From an uncultured Pelagibacteraceae bacterium (lineage in GTDB: Bacteria > Pseudomonadota > Alphaproteobacteria > Pelagibacterales > Pelagibacteraceae), in NCBI GenBank assembly GCA_902615435.1, contig CACMOZ010000002.1, positions 108,192 to 172,191 of the forward strand: 64,000 nucleotides of DNA. Reading direction: 5' to 3'. The position numbers and the translations under genes are program-made. Each line of letters opens with the position of its first letter. Position 1 is the stretch's first letter. The notes under the pieces are model-generated. The model worked only from the letters and a program-made list of their open reading frames with translations, ran no database searches and had not been told where the DNA came from. Shown piece by piece: positions 9,507 to 18,600 of this stretch.

Positions 9507-10499
9507 TTATAATTTTTTCACTAAGTGCTCTGCGATCTGAACAGTGTTTAAAGCCGCTCCTTTTAACAAATTATCAGACACAACCCATATATTAATAGCT
9601 TTTACATTTGAATTGTCTTTTCTGATTCGAGAAATGTAAGTTGTATAATCTCCCTCTGCTTCAATTGGGGTAATATATCCACCATCTTTTCTTTCATCGA
9701 TGACTTTACATCCAGGTGCATTTTTTAAAATTTTTACAATATTTTCAAAATCATATAAATTATCAAATTCAATATTAATAGACTCAGAGTGTCCTGTTCT
9801 AACCGGCACCCTTACACATGTTGCGGTAACATCAATGTCTTTATCAAGGATTTTTTTTGTCTCATTTGTCATTTTCAATTCTTCTTTTGTGTAACCATCC
9901 TTGTCGAAAATATCGATATGTGGAATTAAATTGAATGCGATTTGTTTAGTAAAATTTTTTGACTTAATTTGTTTATTTTCTAAATAATCCTTTGTTTGCT
10001 CAAATAATTCATCCATTGGAGCTTTGCCTGCACCGGATACTGCTTGATAAGTAGAAACGACAACTCTGTTAATTTTATATTCATCATGCAAGGGTTTAAG
10101 TGCAAGAACCATCTGCATTGTTGAACAGTTAGGATTTGAGATAATATTTTTGTGGTTGTTTAATGCTTCAACGTTTACTTCAGGAACAATTAAAGGAACA
10201 TCTGATTGCATTCTGTAATAACTTGAATTATCAATTACTATAGTTTTCTTTGCAGCTTTAGGGACCCACTCTTTAGCGATTTGGCTACCTGCAGCAAAAA
10301 AAGTTATTTGAGCTTTTGAAAAATCGTAGCTTTCTAAATTTTCAATAATAATTTCTTTTCCTCGAAATTTAATTTTTTTTCCGGCACTTTTTTTTGAAGC
10401 AACTAAATATAGTTCTTTAAATGCAATCTTAGATTTCTCTAATATTTCAATTGTTTTTCTTCCTACATTTCCCGATGCTCCGATAATTGCAAAATTCAT
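9507..10499 (-). CDS. asd: aspartate-semialdehyde dehydrogenase
   Basis: Reduces aspartyl phosphate to the semialdehyde, feeding lysine/diaminopimelate, threonine and methionine synthesis. The 330 residues show N-terminal GASGNVGRKT for NADP binding, the catalytic Cys in SNPNCSTMQM near residue 125, the VSGAGKAP loop, and the substrate-binding RVPVRTGHSE. It follows leuB by 12 bp and precedes sdhC by 20 bp. The downstream diaminopimelate enzyme DapF is encoded on the opposite strand near 16.8 kb. Confidence 0.95.
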   Translation of the reverse strand: MNFAIIGASGNVGRKTIEILEKSKIAFKELYLVASKKSAGKKIKFRGKEIIIENLESYDFSKAQITFFAAGSQIAKEWVPKAAKKTIVIDNSSYYRMQSDVPLIVPEVNVEALNNHKNIISNPNCSTMQMVLALKPLHDEYKINRVVVSTYQAVSGAGKAPMDELFEQTKDYLENKQIKSKNFTKQIAFNLIPHIDIFDKDGYTKEELKMTNETKKILDKDIDVTATCVRVPVRTGHSESINIEFDNLYDFENIVKILKNAPGCKVIDERKDGGYITPIEAEGDYTTYISRIRKDNSNVKAINIWVVSDNLLKGAALNTVQIAEHLVKKL

Positions 10500-10511
10500 A
10501 TAATTACTACT

Positions 10512-11618
10512 TTATTTTAATTTTGCTATAATTGCATCACCCATGACAGAAGTAGAGACCTCTTTCATATTTTTTGACATAATATCTTTGGTTCTTAACC
10601 CGTCATCAAGTACACTTTGAACAGCTTTATCTAATTGTTCTGCCTCTTTGTCTAAGTCGAGAGAATATTTTAATGCCATAGATAAACTTAAAATTGTAGC
10701 GATAGGGTTAGCAATATTTTTCCCGGCAATATCTGGTGCGGACCCATGAACAGGTTCATACATTGATCTTATTTTTCCTTTTTTATCCCTAGCTCCTAAG
10801 GAGGCTGATGGTAGTAAACCCAAGGAACCAGTTAACATCGCAGCTTCATCTGAAAGAATATCACCAAATAGGTTATCAGTAACAATTACATCAAATTGCT
10901 TTGGGTCTTTCAATAACTGCATTGCACAATTGTCTGCTAGCATATGGCTTAATTCAATTTTTTTGTATTCTTTATCTTTAAGTGCCTGAACTTCTTCCCT
11001 CCATAAAATACCTGCCTCCATTACATTAGACTTTTCACAGGAAGTTACTTTATTTTTTCTTTTCTTTGCTAAATCGAAAGCTACTCTTGCTACACGCTGG
11101 ATTTCACTGGTGGTATAAGTATGAGTATTAATTCCTTTTCTCTCATTATTTTCAATTGGTTCAATACCCCTAGGTTCACCAAAATAAATTCCACCAGTAA
11201 GTTCCCTTACAATCATTATATCTAGACCAGATATTATTTCGGGTTTCAGTGAAGATGCTTCTACTAATTGTTTAAAACATATTGCTGGTCGTAAATTAGC
11301 AAATAACTTTAATTCTTTTCTTAATTTTAATAACGCCCTTTCTGGTCTCTTAGAGAATTCCAAATTATCGTACTTAGGTCCTCCAACAGCACCTAAAATT
11401 ACTGCTTCACTCTCAAGTGCCTTAAAAAAAACCTCATCTGTAATTGGATTTTTATGCTTATCGTATGAGGCTCCACCAACAAGGCCTTCTTCGATTTTAA
11501 AGTCTAATGATTTATTTTTATTAAACCACTCAATAATTTTTCTTACTTCTCTTATCACCTCTGGGCCAATACCATCACCCGGAAGAAGTAAAAGTTTTCT
11601 ATCTTTTACTTTAATCAT
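10512..11618 (-). CDS. leuB: 3-isopropylmalate dehydrogenase
   Basis: Oxidative decarboxylation step of leucine synthesis; 368 residues, normal for bacterial LeuB. The sequence has GDGIGPEVI at the N-terminus, the metal- and substrate-binding [13 protein letters not shown], the [11 protein letters not shown] region, and the NAD-contact [20 protein letters not shown] near residue 285. Its start overlaps the leuD stop by 8 nt. The leuC-leuD-leuB order in one frame-coupled set is a standard leucine operon; leuA is not in the window. Confidence 0.96.
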   Translation of the reverse strand: MIKVKDRKLLLLPGDGIGPEVIREVRKIIEWFNKNKSLDFKIEEGLVGGASYDKHKNPITDEVFFKALESEAVILGAVGGPKYDNLEFSKRPERALLKLRKELKLFANLRPAICFKQLVEASSLKPEIISGLDIMIVRELTGGIYFGEPRGIEPIENNERKGINTHTYTTSEIQRVARVAFDLAKKRKNKVTSCEKSNVMEAGILWREEVQALKDKEYKKIELSHMLADNCAMQLLKDPKQFDVIVTDNLFGDILSDEAAMLTGSLGLLPSASLGARDKKGKIRSMYEPVHGSAPDIAGKNIANPIATILSLSMALKYSLDLDKEAEQLDKAVQSVLDDGLRTKDIMSKNMKEVSTSVMGDAIIAKLK

Positions 11619-12219
11619 TTTTTATTAGCCAAGGCTTTTCTTGAATAAGTTTTTTTTCAAAATTATCGATTTGGGATATTTTTTCCATTGATAAAGCAAT
11701 ATCATCTAACCCTTCCATTAAACATTTTTTTTTAAAAGCATCTACTTCAAACTTAACAACTTTGTTGCCGTAAGAGATTTCTTGCTTCTCTAAATTTATT
11801 TCGATTTCTTCTTTTCTTTTTGAGTATTCAGCAAGTTCTTGAACTGTTTTATCATCAATTTTAATTGGTAAAATTCCATTTTTAAAACAATTGTTATAAA
11901 ATATATCTGCAAAGCTAGAGCTAATAACACACTTAATCCCAAAATCTAACAAAGCCCAAGGAGCATGTTCTCGTGATGATCCACATCCAAAATTTTTTCC
12001 TGCTAACAATATCCTTGATTTATTATAAGGCTCTTTATTTAAAATAAAATCATTGTTTATTTTTCCATTTTCATCATATCTCATTTCATAGAATAAGCTT
12101 TTACCTAAACCTGTTCTTTTAATAGTTTTTAAGAATTGCTTTGGAATTATCATATCAGTATCAATATTTTGAAGTGATAAATAAGATGGTATTGATTTTA
12201 AGTTAGAAAATTTTTGCAT
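11611..12219 (-). CDS. leuD: 3-isopropylmalate dehydratase small subunit
   Basis: This 202-residue swivel domain pairs with LeuC to isomerise isopropylmalate. Characteristic segments are [14 protein letters not shown] near residue 18 and [18 protein letters not shown] near residue 72. Its start abuts the leuC stop with no spacer and its end overlaps leuB by 8 nt. Confidence 0.96.
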   Translation of the reverse strand: MQKFSNLKSIPSYLSLQNIDTDMIIPKQFLKTIKRTGLGKSLFYEMRYDENGKINNDFILNKEPYNKSRILLAGKNFGCGSSREHAPWALLDFGIKCVISSSFADIFYNNCFKNGILPIKIDDKTVQELAEYSKRKEEIEINLEKQEISYGNKVVKFEVDAFKKKCLMEGLDDIALSMEKISQIDNFEKKLIQEKPWLIKND

Positions 12220-13617
12220 TTATATCTCTCTGACATCTGTTAAATGACCATTAATTGCAGCGGCAATGGCCATACCAGGGCTAACTAAATGAGTTCTCCC
12301 TCCTCGCCCTTGTCTACCCTCAAAATTTCTATTAGATGTTGAAGCACATCTTTCTTTTGGCTTCAATTGATCTGGGTTCATTCCTAAACACATAGAACAG
12401 CCAGGCTCCCTCCATTCAAATCCAGCCTCTTTAAAAATTTTATCTAGCCCTTCTTTTTCAGCTTGCTCCTTAACTAATCCTGACCCAGGAACAACCATAG
12501 CACTGACATTATTAGCAATTTTTTTGCCTTTCAAAAGTTCTGCTGCTACTCTTAGATCTTCAATTCTTCCATTTGTGCAACTACCTATAAAAATTTTATC
12601 TATTTTAATATCTGAAATTTTAGTATTTGCTTTAAGACCCATATACTCAAGAGATCTTTTCATAGCCATTTTTCTATCCTCATTTTTTTCTTTTTCAGGA
12701 TCTGGTACAATGCCAGTCACTGGTGATACATCTTGAGGAGAGGTTCCCCAAGTTACTAATGGTTCAATGTCTTTACCATCAATATTTATTTCTTTATCAA
12801 ATTTACATTCTTTATCTGAGTATAGTGTTTTCCAAAATTTAACTGCTTTTAACCAGTTTTCTCCTTTGGGTGACATAGATTTATTTTTTAAGTAATCAAA
12901 TGTTTTTTCATCTGGCGCTATTAATCCTGCCCTTGCTCCAGCTTCTATTGTCATATTACAAACTGTCATTCTTTCTTCCATACTTAAGTTACGTATAACG
13001 TTACCAGCAAATTCTACAACATACCCAGTCCCACCAGCTGTACCTATCGTTCCAATAATTTTGAGAATTACGTCTTTAGCTGTAACTCCCTTGGGTAATT
13101 CTCCATTAACATTAATTCTAAAATTTTTCGATTTTTTTTGAATTAAAGTCTGGGTAGCAAGTACGTGCTCAACCTCTGATGTCCCGATTCCAAATGCTAG
13201 AGCTCCAAATGCTCCATGAGTAGCTGTATGACTGTCTCCGCACACTATCACTGTACCAGGTTGGGTGAATCCTTGCTCAGGACCAATAATATGAACTATA
13301 CCTTGACGTTTGTCATTCACATCAAAAAGTTTTATATTAAACTCTTTACAATTACTTCTTAGGGTTTCTACCTGAATTCTTGACTCTTCATCATCTATCC
13401 CTTTAGTCCTATCGGTAGTTGGAACATTGTGATCAGGAACAGCAAGAGTTAATTCTGGTCTCCTAACTTTTCTTTTTTGTAATCTTAATCCTTCAAAAGC
13501 TTGGGGGCTTGTAACTTCGTGAACCAAATGGCGATCCACATAAATTAACGTAGTGCCATCACTCTGTTCGTGAACAAGATGGTTTTCCCATATCTTATCG
13601 TATAGAGTTTTTAACAT
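12220..13617 (-). CDS. leuC: 3-isopropylmalate dehydratase large subunit
   Basis: This 465-residue aconitase-family protein holds the [4Fe-4S] cluster. The ligating cysteines are recognisable in GSCTNGR near residue 347 and [13 protein letters not shown] near residues 408-411. The N-terminal [20 protein letters not shown] and [18 protein letters not shown] near residue 128 are family hallmarks. It starts 6 bp after rplS, an unusual join of ribosomal-protein and leucine genes that suggests both are read from one long transcript. Confidence 0.96.
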   Translation of the reverse strand: MLKTLYDKIWENHLVHEQSDGTTLIYVDRHLVHEVTSPQAFEGLRLQKRKVRRPELTLAVPDHNVPTTDRTKGIDDEESRIQVETLRSNCKEFNIKLFDVNDKRQGIVHIIGPEQGFTQPGTVIVCGDSHTATHGAFGALAFGIGTSEVEHVLATQTLIQKKSKNFRINVNGELPKGVTAKDVILKIIGTIGTAGGTGYVVEFAGNVIRNLSMEERMTVCNMTIEAGARAGLIAPDEKTFDYLKNKSMSPKGENWLKAVKFWKTLYSDKECKFDKEINIDGKDIEPLVTWGTSPQDVSPVTGIVPDPEKEKNEDRKMAMKRSLEYMGLKANTKISDIKIDKIFIGSCTNGRIEDLRVAAELLKGKKIANNVSAMVVPGSGLVKEQAEKEGLDKIFKEAGFEWREPGCSMCLGMNPDQLKPKERCASTSNRNFEGRQGRGGRTHLVSPGMAIAAAINGHLTDVREI

Positions 13618-13623
13618 TTAATT

Positions 13624-14133
13624 TTATTTTTTTTCGCTAGTTTGCTTTTCAGCTTTAGCTTCGACTTTTTTTTCTTCTTTTTTTAGCTCTTCAGTTTTAG
13701 GCTTTTCCTCAACCGGCTTGACTGAAACAACTTTTGGTTCTTCTGGTTTAACAGATACATCAACACCAATTTTCTTTTTAATTTTTTCTGCAATTCTAGC
13801 AGATTTACCTTTTCTATCTCTTAGATAATAAAGTTTGGCTCTTCTAACTTTTCCTGATCGAATTACTTTAATAGAATCTACATTGGGGCTATATAAAGCA
13901 AAGGTTCTCTCAACGCCTTCGCCAAAAGAAATTTTTCTTACCGTAAAAGACGAATTTAGATCTCTATTCTTCTTTGCAATACAAACACCTTCGAAATATT
14001 GAATTCGTTCCCGTTTACCTTCCACAATTTTTACACCAACTTTAATGGTATCACCTGGAGAAAATTCGGTAATTTTCTTGTTAGCTGTTATCTTTTGAAT
14101 TGCTGCTTTATTTATATCTTCAATGTTTTTCAT
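13624..14133 (-). CDS. rplS: 50S ribosomal protein L19 with extended charged tail
   Basis: Residues 1-115 are canonical L19 ([60 protein letters not shown]). The remaining 50 residues form a Lys/Glu/Pro/Val-rich tail with VSVKP and EEKPK-like repeats, making the protein clearly longer than the usual 115-125 residues. The tail resembles that of rpsP in the same operon. Its start overlaps the trmD stop by 14 nt. L19 sits at the 30S/50S interface; the role of the tail is unknown. Confidence 0.95.
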   Translation of the reverse strand: MKNIEDINKAAIQKITANKKITEFSPGDTIKVGVKIVEGKRERIQYFEGVCIAKKNRDLNSSFTVRKISFGEGVERTFALYSPNVDSIKVIRSGKVRRAKLYYLRDRKGKSARIAEKIKKKIGVDVSVKPEEPKVVSVKPVEEKPKTEELKKEEKKVEAKAEKQTSEKK

Positions 14134-14821
14134 TTTTTTTATCTAAGTATTTTTTCCAAAGATCAGGTCTTTGGCGTTGTGTTATAGCCTCAGATTGAGA
14201 TAAACGCCACCCCTTTATTTTAGCATGATCACCAGAAAATAAGACTTCTGGCACTTTTTTACCCTCCCAATCTCTTGGTTTAGTGTATTGAGGATACTCC
14301 AAAAGATTATTCTCAAAACTTTCATCTTTAGCAGAATTAGCGTTACCCAGAACACCCGGAAGAAGTCTTACTAATGCATCTACAAATACAAATGATGCGC
14401 TTTCACCGCCTGATAAAATAAAATCTCCAATGCTGTATTCTTCGATATCCCGTGTCTCTAAAAGTCTTTGATCAACACCTTCAAAATGACCACATAAAAT
14501 ATTAATTTTTTTTAATTTACTTAAGGATTTCACTTCTTTTTGATCTAGTCTTTTACCTTTAGGAGATAGATAAATTATCTTCTCTTTGCCTTTTATGTTT
14601 TTGTCTAAAGCAGATGCTACAACATCTGGTTTTAACAACATACCACTTCCACCACCAAAAGGTGTATCATCAACCGTTCGATTATCATCAAAAGCATAGT
14701 CTCTTATATCTATAATTTTGAGATTCCATTTCTGTTTTTCCTGAGCTTTTTTATAAATACCTGTGTCTAATAGCCCAGGATATAAATCTGGATACAAAGT
14801 AAATATTTGTACTTCGAGCAT
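14120..14821 (-). CDS. trmD: tRNA (guanine-37-N1)-methyltransferase
   Basis: A SPOUT-class enzyme that methylates G37 next to the anticodon to prevent frameshifting; 233 residues. The deep-knot SAM site is visible as YLSPKG near residue 88, [10 protein letters not shown] near residue 112, and [11 protein letters not shown] near residue 132. The N-terminal TLYPDLYPG also fits. It lies between rpsP (11 bp) and rplS (14-nt overlap). In most proteobacteria rimM sits between rpsP and trmD; here there is no room for it. Confidence 0.96.
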   Translation of the reverse strand: MLEVQIFTLYPDLYPGLLDTGIYKKAQEKQKWNLKIIDIRDYAFDDNRTVDDTPFGGGSGMLLKPDVVASALDKNIKGKEKIIYLSPKGKRLDQKEVKSLSKLKKINILCGHFEGVDQRLLETRDIEEYSIGDFILSGGESASFVFVDALVRLLPGVLGNANSAKDESFENNLLEYPQYTKPRDWEGKKVPEVLFSGDHAKIKGWRLSQSEAITQRQRPDLWKKYLDKKNEKH

Positions 14822-14832
14822 ATTTTAAAACC

Positions 14833-15318
14833 TTATTTTTTATCTTTTGGTTCTTCCGTCTTAGCCTCTGCTTTAGGTTGTTCCTTTTTAGGTTCCTCTT
14901 TTTTAGGTTCTTCCTTCTTAGCCTCTGCTTTAGGTTGTTCCTTTTTAGGTTCTGCTTTAGGATCTTCTTTTTTACCTTCCTCTTTAGGTGCTTCTTTACT
15001 TTCTTCAGCACTTTTCTTTCTATCCTTTTTAGGAATAGCTTTTTGAGGATTATTTCTCGGTTTCGGCATTGGCATTATTTGGAGTTCACCTAAAAGTCTA
15101 GAAACTCTAAGAGTTGGTTGAGCACCTTTGCTCATCCAATATTTTACTCTCTCAGCTTCTATCTTTATTCTTTCCTTTTTATCTTTTGGAAGTAATGGAT
15201 TGTAAGAACCAATTTTTTCAATAAATTTACCGTCTCGTGGATATCTTCCATCAGCGATAACTATTTTATATATTGGTCTTTTCCTTACTCCTCCCATTGA
15301 TAATCTTATTCTTAACAT
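14833..15318 (-). CDS. rpsP: 30S ribosomal protein S16 with long Lys/Glu/Pro repeat tail
   Basis: The first 80 or so residues are normal S16 (MLRIRLSMGGVRKRPIYKIV, IEKIGSYNP, VKYWMSKGAQPTLRVSRLL). From about residue 88 to 161 the protein continues as a low-complexity tail of KEEPKK/EQPKAEAK units, roughly doubling the usual size. At DNA level the tail contains a 45-bp near-perfect direct repeat. The tail is probably disordered and could bind nucleic acid or partners, but that is a guess. The gene is 10 bp downstream of ffh. Confidence 0.95.
   Translation of the reverse strand: MLRIRLSMGGVRKRPIYKIVIADGRYPRDGKFIEKIGSYNPLLPKDKKERIKIEAERVKYWMSKGAQPTLRVSRLLGELQIMPMPKPRNNPQKAIPKKDRKKSAEESKEAPKEEGKKEDPKAEPKKEQPKAEAKKEEPKKEEPKKEQPKAEAKTEEPKDKK
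14851..14952. repeat. 45-bp direct repeat inside the rpsP tail
   Basis: Bases 14851-14895 recur at 14908-14952 with one mismatch, an offset of 57 bp (19 codons). The repeat encodes the EEPKKEQPKAEAK-type unit, so the tail has grown by recent in-frame duplication. Confidence 0.85.
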
Positions 15319-15328
15319 GTTTTACCTT

Positions 15329-16681
15329 TCATTTTAGTTTATTGAGCATTTCATCCGGGATCATTCCAGATGGAATTTTTTTTCCTTGTGACATCTTTTT
15401 CATCATATCTGACATCATTTTAAATTGTTTAAGTAACTTATTTATTTTGGAAACATCTACTCCAGCGCCTTGGGAAATTCTTTTTCTTCTAGAACCGCTA
15501 ATGATTTTTGGATTTTCTTTTTCATTTTTTGTCATAGATAAAATGATAGCCTCATTTTCAATAAGCATTCTTTCATCTATATTAGCTTGATCCATTTTAG
15601 CTTTCATTTTATTTACACCAGGTAACATTGACATAACTCCTTCCATGCCTCCCATTTTTTTCATTTGTCTTAATTGTGAAAGATAGGAGTCCATTGTAAA
15701 AATACCTTGTTTAAGTTCTTCCTCAGTTTCCTTAATTTTTTCTTCACTTAAATCTTGTGCTGCTTTTTCGACAAGTGTAACCACATCACCCATTCCAAGA
15801 ATTCTGTTAGCTAACCTGTCAGGATGAAACATTTCAAAGTCAGAAACTTTTTCTCCGACTCCAATATATTTTATAGGTTTACCAGTGACATGTTTCATAC
15901 TCAACGCAGCTCCACCTCGCGCATCACCATCAACTCTTGTTAAGATAATTGATGAAAGATTAACTGCGGTATCAAATTCTTTTGCAACATTTACGGCTAT
16001 TTGGCCGGTTAAAGAATCAGCAACAAGAATAGTTTCGGCTGGTTTTGTTAATTCTTTAATTTGTTTAATCTCAGACATCATTGGTAAGTCTATTTGTGTT
16101 CGGCCAGCTGTATCAAAAATTATAACATCTGAACCGCTTAGATTTGCAGCGTTAAGCGCTCTATTAGTAATATCAATCGGCTGTTGATTTTCAATAATCG
16201 GCAAATTTTGTATATTATTTTTTTCTGCTAATAATTTTAATTGTTCTTGTGCAGCAGGTCTGTAAATATCTAAACTCACAAGCATAACTTTTTTTTTATG
16301 ATTTTTTTCAATTAACTTAGCTAATTTAGCAGCTGAAGTTGTTTTTCCTGACCCTTGTAAACCAACTAATAATATAGAAACTGGTGGAACTGCTTTTAGA
16401 TTAATCTCCTCATTCTTTGAACCAAGTATGTTTACTAATTCATCGTAAACGATCTTTACTATCATTTGACCAGGTGAGGTTGATCTAATGATTTCTTGGC
16501 CAATAGCTTTTGGTTTTACATTTTTAATAAAATCTTTCACAACTGGTAACGCTACGTCGGCTTCTAATAAAGCTAAGCGTATTTCTTTAAGGCCAGAGTC
16601 CACTTGTTCTTCCGTTAAGGAAGGAGCACTTTTTAATTTAGAAAAAATATTTTCTAATTTATTTGTTAAGTTTTCAAACAT
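15329..16681 (-). CDS. ffh: signal recognition particle GTPase (Ffh)
   Basis: The protein component of the signal recognition particle, which targets membrane proteins with FtsY. The start is taken at ATG 16681 (MFENLTNKLENIF), which matches family N-termini; an upstream in-frame start at 16699 would add six residues and run into the leader stem. G-domain motifs are GLQGSGKTTSAAKL near residue 108, DIYRPAAQEQL, DTAGRTQ and TRVDGDARGG. From about residue 300 comes the Met-rich M domain (MKKMGGMEGVMSMLPG, MMSDMMKKM) that binds SRP RNA. It is first of the long minus-strand run. A multibranched RNA structure precedes it and there is no Shine-Dalgarno sequence. Confidence 0.96.
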   Translation of the reverse strand: MFENLTNKLENIFSKLKSAPSLTEEQVDSGLKEIRLALLEADVALPVVKDFIKNVKPKAIGQEIIRSTSPGQMIVKIVYDELVNILGSKNEEINLKAVPPVSILLVGLQGSGKTTSAAKLAKLIEKNHKKKVMLVSLDIYRPAAQEQLKLLAEKNNIQNLPIIENQQPIDITNRALNAANLSGSDVIIFDTAGRTQIDLPMMSEIKQIKELTKPAETILVADSLTGQIAVNVAKEFDTAVNLSSIILTRVDGDARGGAALSMKHVTGKPIKYIGVGEKVSDFEMFHPDRLANRILGMGDVVTLVEKAAQDLSEEKIKETEEELKQGIFTMDSYLSQLRQMKKMGGMEGVMSMLPGVNKMKAKMDQANIDERMLIENEAIILSMTKNEKENPKIISGSRRKRISQGAGVDVSKINKLLKQFKMMSDMMKKMSQGKKIPSGMIPDEMLNKLK

Positions 16682-16692
16682 TTTTATAACGT

Positions 16693-16794
16693 CCAACACC
16701 TATCGCACTAGTGGGCGAACCTTCGCTGACTAGTGTCGACACTCTTGATTTCAAGAGCACCGCAAAAACTTAAGTATTTGCGGAAAGTGTGTGG
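16693..16794 (-). ncRNA. multibranched structured leader upstream of ffh
   Basis: Read on the minus strand, a closing helix (CCACAC with GTGTTGG, 6 bp with one bulge: 16789-16794 against 16693-16699) encloses three perfect hairpins. These are CCGCAAA/TTTGCGG (16777-16783 with 16760-16766), CTCTTG-AAAT-CAAGAG (16752-16757 with 16742-16747), and a two-part stem CACTAGT/ACTAGTG plus GCGA/TCGC (16729-16735 with 16706-16712). The element ends 11 bases before the ffh start codon. It looks like a cis-regulatory leader or small RNA. I recall that a candidate structured RNA upstream of ffh has been proposed in Pelagibacter, but cannot verify that here. Confidence 0.7.
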
Positions 16795-16823
16795 AAACTA
16801 CAATTTGGGGTTTTAAAAGTCAA
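16795..16823 (-). promoter_or_regulatory. candidate sigma70 promoter for ffh leader
   Basis: On the minus strand TTGACT (16818-16823) is followed after exactly 17 bp by TAGTTT (16795-16800). Transcription would start around 16788, at the 5' strand of the closing helix of the leader RNA. Confidence 0.5.
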
Positions 16824-16848
16824 TGAATAATTATACTAATCTACTTAT

Positions 16849-17679
16849 ATGCCTTTGATTAATGCTTTTAGAATGGATGGTTTAGGTAATAGATTTATTA
16901 TCGTAGATAGAAGAGAAAAATCCATAAATATACCTAAAGAAAAAATAATTCATTTAGGAAATCTAAAGTCTTTTCATCGTGATATTGAATTTGATCAAAT
17001 AATATTTATTGAAAAAGAAATTAATAATACTTTTCCAATAACCATTTTTAATTCAGATGGAGGTGAGGTAAGTGCATGTGGAAATGGAAGTAGGTGTGTG
17101 GCTTACTTGTTAAGCAAAGATTTAAATAATAAAGAAATTAAATTAAAAACAAATAATAGATTGCTTAATGCAAAAATTGTTGGGAAGTCAGATGTTCAAC
17201 TCGAAATGGGGAAACCTGTATTTGAATGGAATAAAATTCCATTAAAAGAAAAATTAGATCACAAAAATATAACTCTAGATGTTGATGGTAAAAAATTCAC
17301 CGATGGATTTAGCCTCAACGTGGGAAACCCTCATATAATTTTTTTTGTTAAAGATTGTTTTAAATATGATCTAAAAATATTAGGACCAAAGATAGAGACT
17401 CATGAATTATTTCCTGAAAGAACCAATGTTACTTTTGCACAAATAGATGATGAAGATAATATTACAGTCAGTGTTTGGGAACGAGGCGCAGGATTAACAA
17501 AAGCTTGTGGAACAGCAGCTTGTGCTACTGCTGTTGCTGCGTTTATCAAAAAGTTAACAAAAAATGATATCAATATTAAATTTGAAGAAGGGAGTTTAAA
17601 TATTAAAATTGATTCAGATCTTAATATATTTATGAGAGGTCCAGTTTCAGAAATAAAACATACTAGCCTTGAAATCTAA
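16849..17679 (+). CDS. dapF: diaminopimelate epimerase
   Basis: Converts LL- to meso-diaminopimelate for peptidoglycan and lysine. This 276-residue protein shows both catalytic cysteines: NSDGGEVSACGNGSRC near residue 75 and ERGAGLTKACGTAACA near residue 219. The N-terminal FRMDGLGNRFIIVD is also typical. It is divergent from ffh and joined directly to ftsY without spacer. Upstream TATACT (16832-16837) or the weaker TAATCT (16837-16842) could be the -10 box; there is no Shine-Dalgarno sequence. Confidence 0.95.
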   Translation: MPLINAFRMDGLGNRFIIVDRREKSINIPKEKIIHLGNLKSFHRDIEFDQIIFIEKEINNTFPITIFNSDGGEVSACGNGSRCVAYLLSKDLNNKEIKLKTNNRLLNAKIVGKSDVQLEMGKPVFEWNKIPLKEKLDHKNITLDVDGKKFTDGFSLNVGNPHIIFFVKDCFKYDLKILGPKIETHELFPERTNVTFAQIDDEDNITVSVWERGAGLTKACGTAACATAVAAFIKKLTKNDINIKFEEGSLNIKIDSDLNIFMRGPVSEIKHTSLEI

Positions 17680-18600
17680 ATGGGTTTATTTGATAAATTT
17701 AAGATAGGATTAGGTAAAAGTTCAGATGGACTATCTACCGGCTTTAAAAATATATTTTCCAAAAAAAAAATTGATGAAAATGTCCTTACAGAATTTGAAG
17801 AATTAATTATTACATCTGATGCAGGAGTAGAAGTCGCAAAAGAACTTAGAAAAGATTTTGAAAATTTTAAAGTTGATAAAAAATTAGACGATCATAAAGA
17901 AATTTTAAAACTAATAGCGGATAAATTAGCAATTAATCTTCAAAAGTACGAAAAAGATCTTAGCCTAATGGGAAATGCAAAGTCTGCTGTAATAGTTGTG
18001 TCTGGTGTAAACGGAGTTGGAAAAACAACTAGTATTGGAAAACTTGGAAAGTATTTTAAAGACAATAATAGATCTGTTGTTTTTGGAGCAGCAGATACTT
18101 TTAGAGCAGCTGCCATAGATCAATTGCAAGTTTGGGCTGCGAAAGTCAAAGTTGATATTATTAAATCTGAAATCAATAGTGATCCAGCTTCTGTAGCTTT
18201 TAAGACTGCAGAGTTTGCAAAAAAAAATGAAATTGATGTAGCTTTGATTGATACAGCAGGGAGATTACAAAATAAAAAAAATTTAATGGAAGAGTACAAA
18301 AAAATTATTAGTGTGCTTAAAAAAATTGACCCTTCATATCCTAACGAAGTAATTCTTGTTTTAGATGCAACTACAGGACAAAATGCACTTAATCAAGTTG
18401 AAGAATTTAGTAAGATACATGATTTGACAGGTTTAATTATTACTAAGCTTGATAGCACAGCAAAAGGTGGTGTGGTTTTAGCTATTTGTAAAAAATATAA
18501 TTTACCTATAGTTGCAGTTGGGATGGGAGAAAAAGAAGATGACTTACAACCCTTTAATGCTGAATATTATTCAAAAGCCCTGTTAGGTATTAAAATCTAA
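17680..18600 (+). CDS. ftsY: SRP receptor FtsY, NG domain only
   Basis: This 306-residue GTPase pairs with Ffh to deliver ribosomes to the Sec translocon. Motifs are SGVNGVGKTTSIGKL near residue 108, DTFRAAAIDQL, DTAGRLQNK near residue 190, TKLDSTAKGG near residue 255 and VGMGEKEDDLQPF. The long acidic A domain found in E. coli FtsY is absent; only a short N-terminal helical region precedes the N domain, as in many small-genome bacteria. It follows dapF immediately. The mtaB-type gene often found between them in alphaproteobacteria is missing. Its last 18 bases overlap the convergent hydrolase gene. Confidence 0.95.
   Translation: MGLFDKFKIGLGKSSDGLSTGFKNIFSKKKIDENVLTEFEELIITSDAGVEVAKELRKDFENFKVDKKLDDHKEILKLIADKLAINLQKYEKDLSLMGNAKSAVIVVSGVNGVGKTTSIGKLGKYFKDNNRSVVFGAADTFRAAAIDQLQVWAAKVKVDIIKSEINSDPASVAFKTAEFAKKNEIDVALIDTAGRLQNKKNLMEEYKKIISVLKKIDPSYPNEVILVLDATTGQNALNQVEEFSKIHDLTGLIITKLDSTAKGGVVLAICKKYNLPIVAVGMGEKEDDLQPFNAEYYSKALLGIKI

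Noticed and set aside
14851-14952. Possible CRISPR-like or mobile repeat
   Set aside because: The repeat is in frame within rpsP, has only two main copies and codes for a low-complexity tail; no regular spacers.
14751-15011. Basic repeat protein read in another frame over the rpsP tail and trmD start
   Set aside because: It overlaps two certain genes on the same strand; its repeats are a frame-shifted reading of the rpsP tail repeat.
16693-16794. 4.5S SRP RNA or tRNA upstream of ffh
   Set aside because: The conserved SRP loop sequences (GGAAG and AGCA type) are absent, and the arms do not fit a tRNA: the middle hairpin has a 4-nt loop and there is no T-arm consensus.
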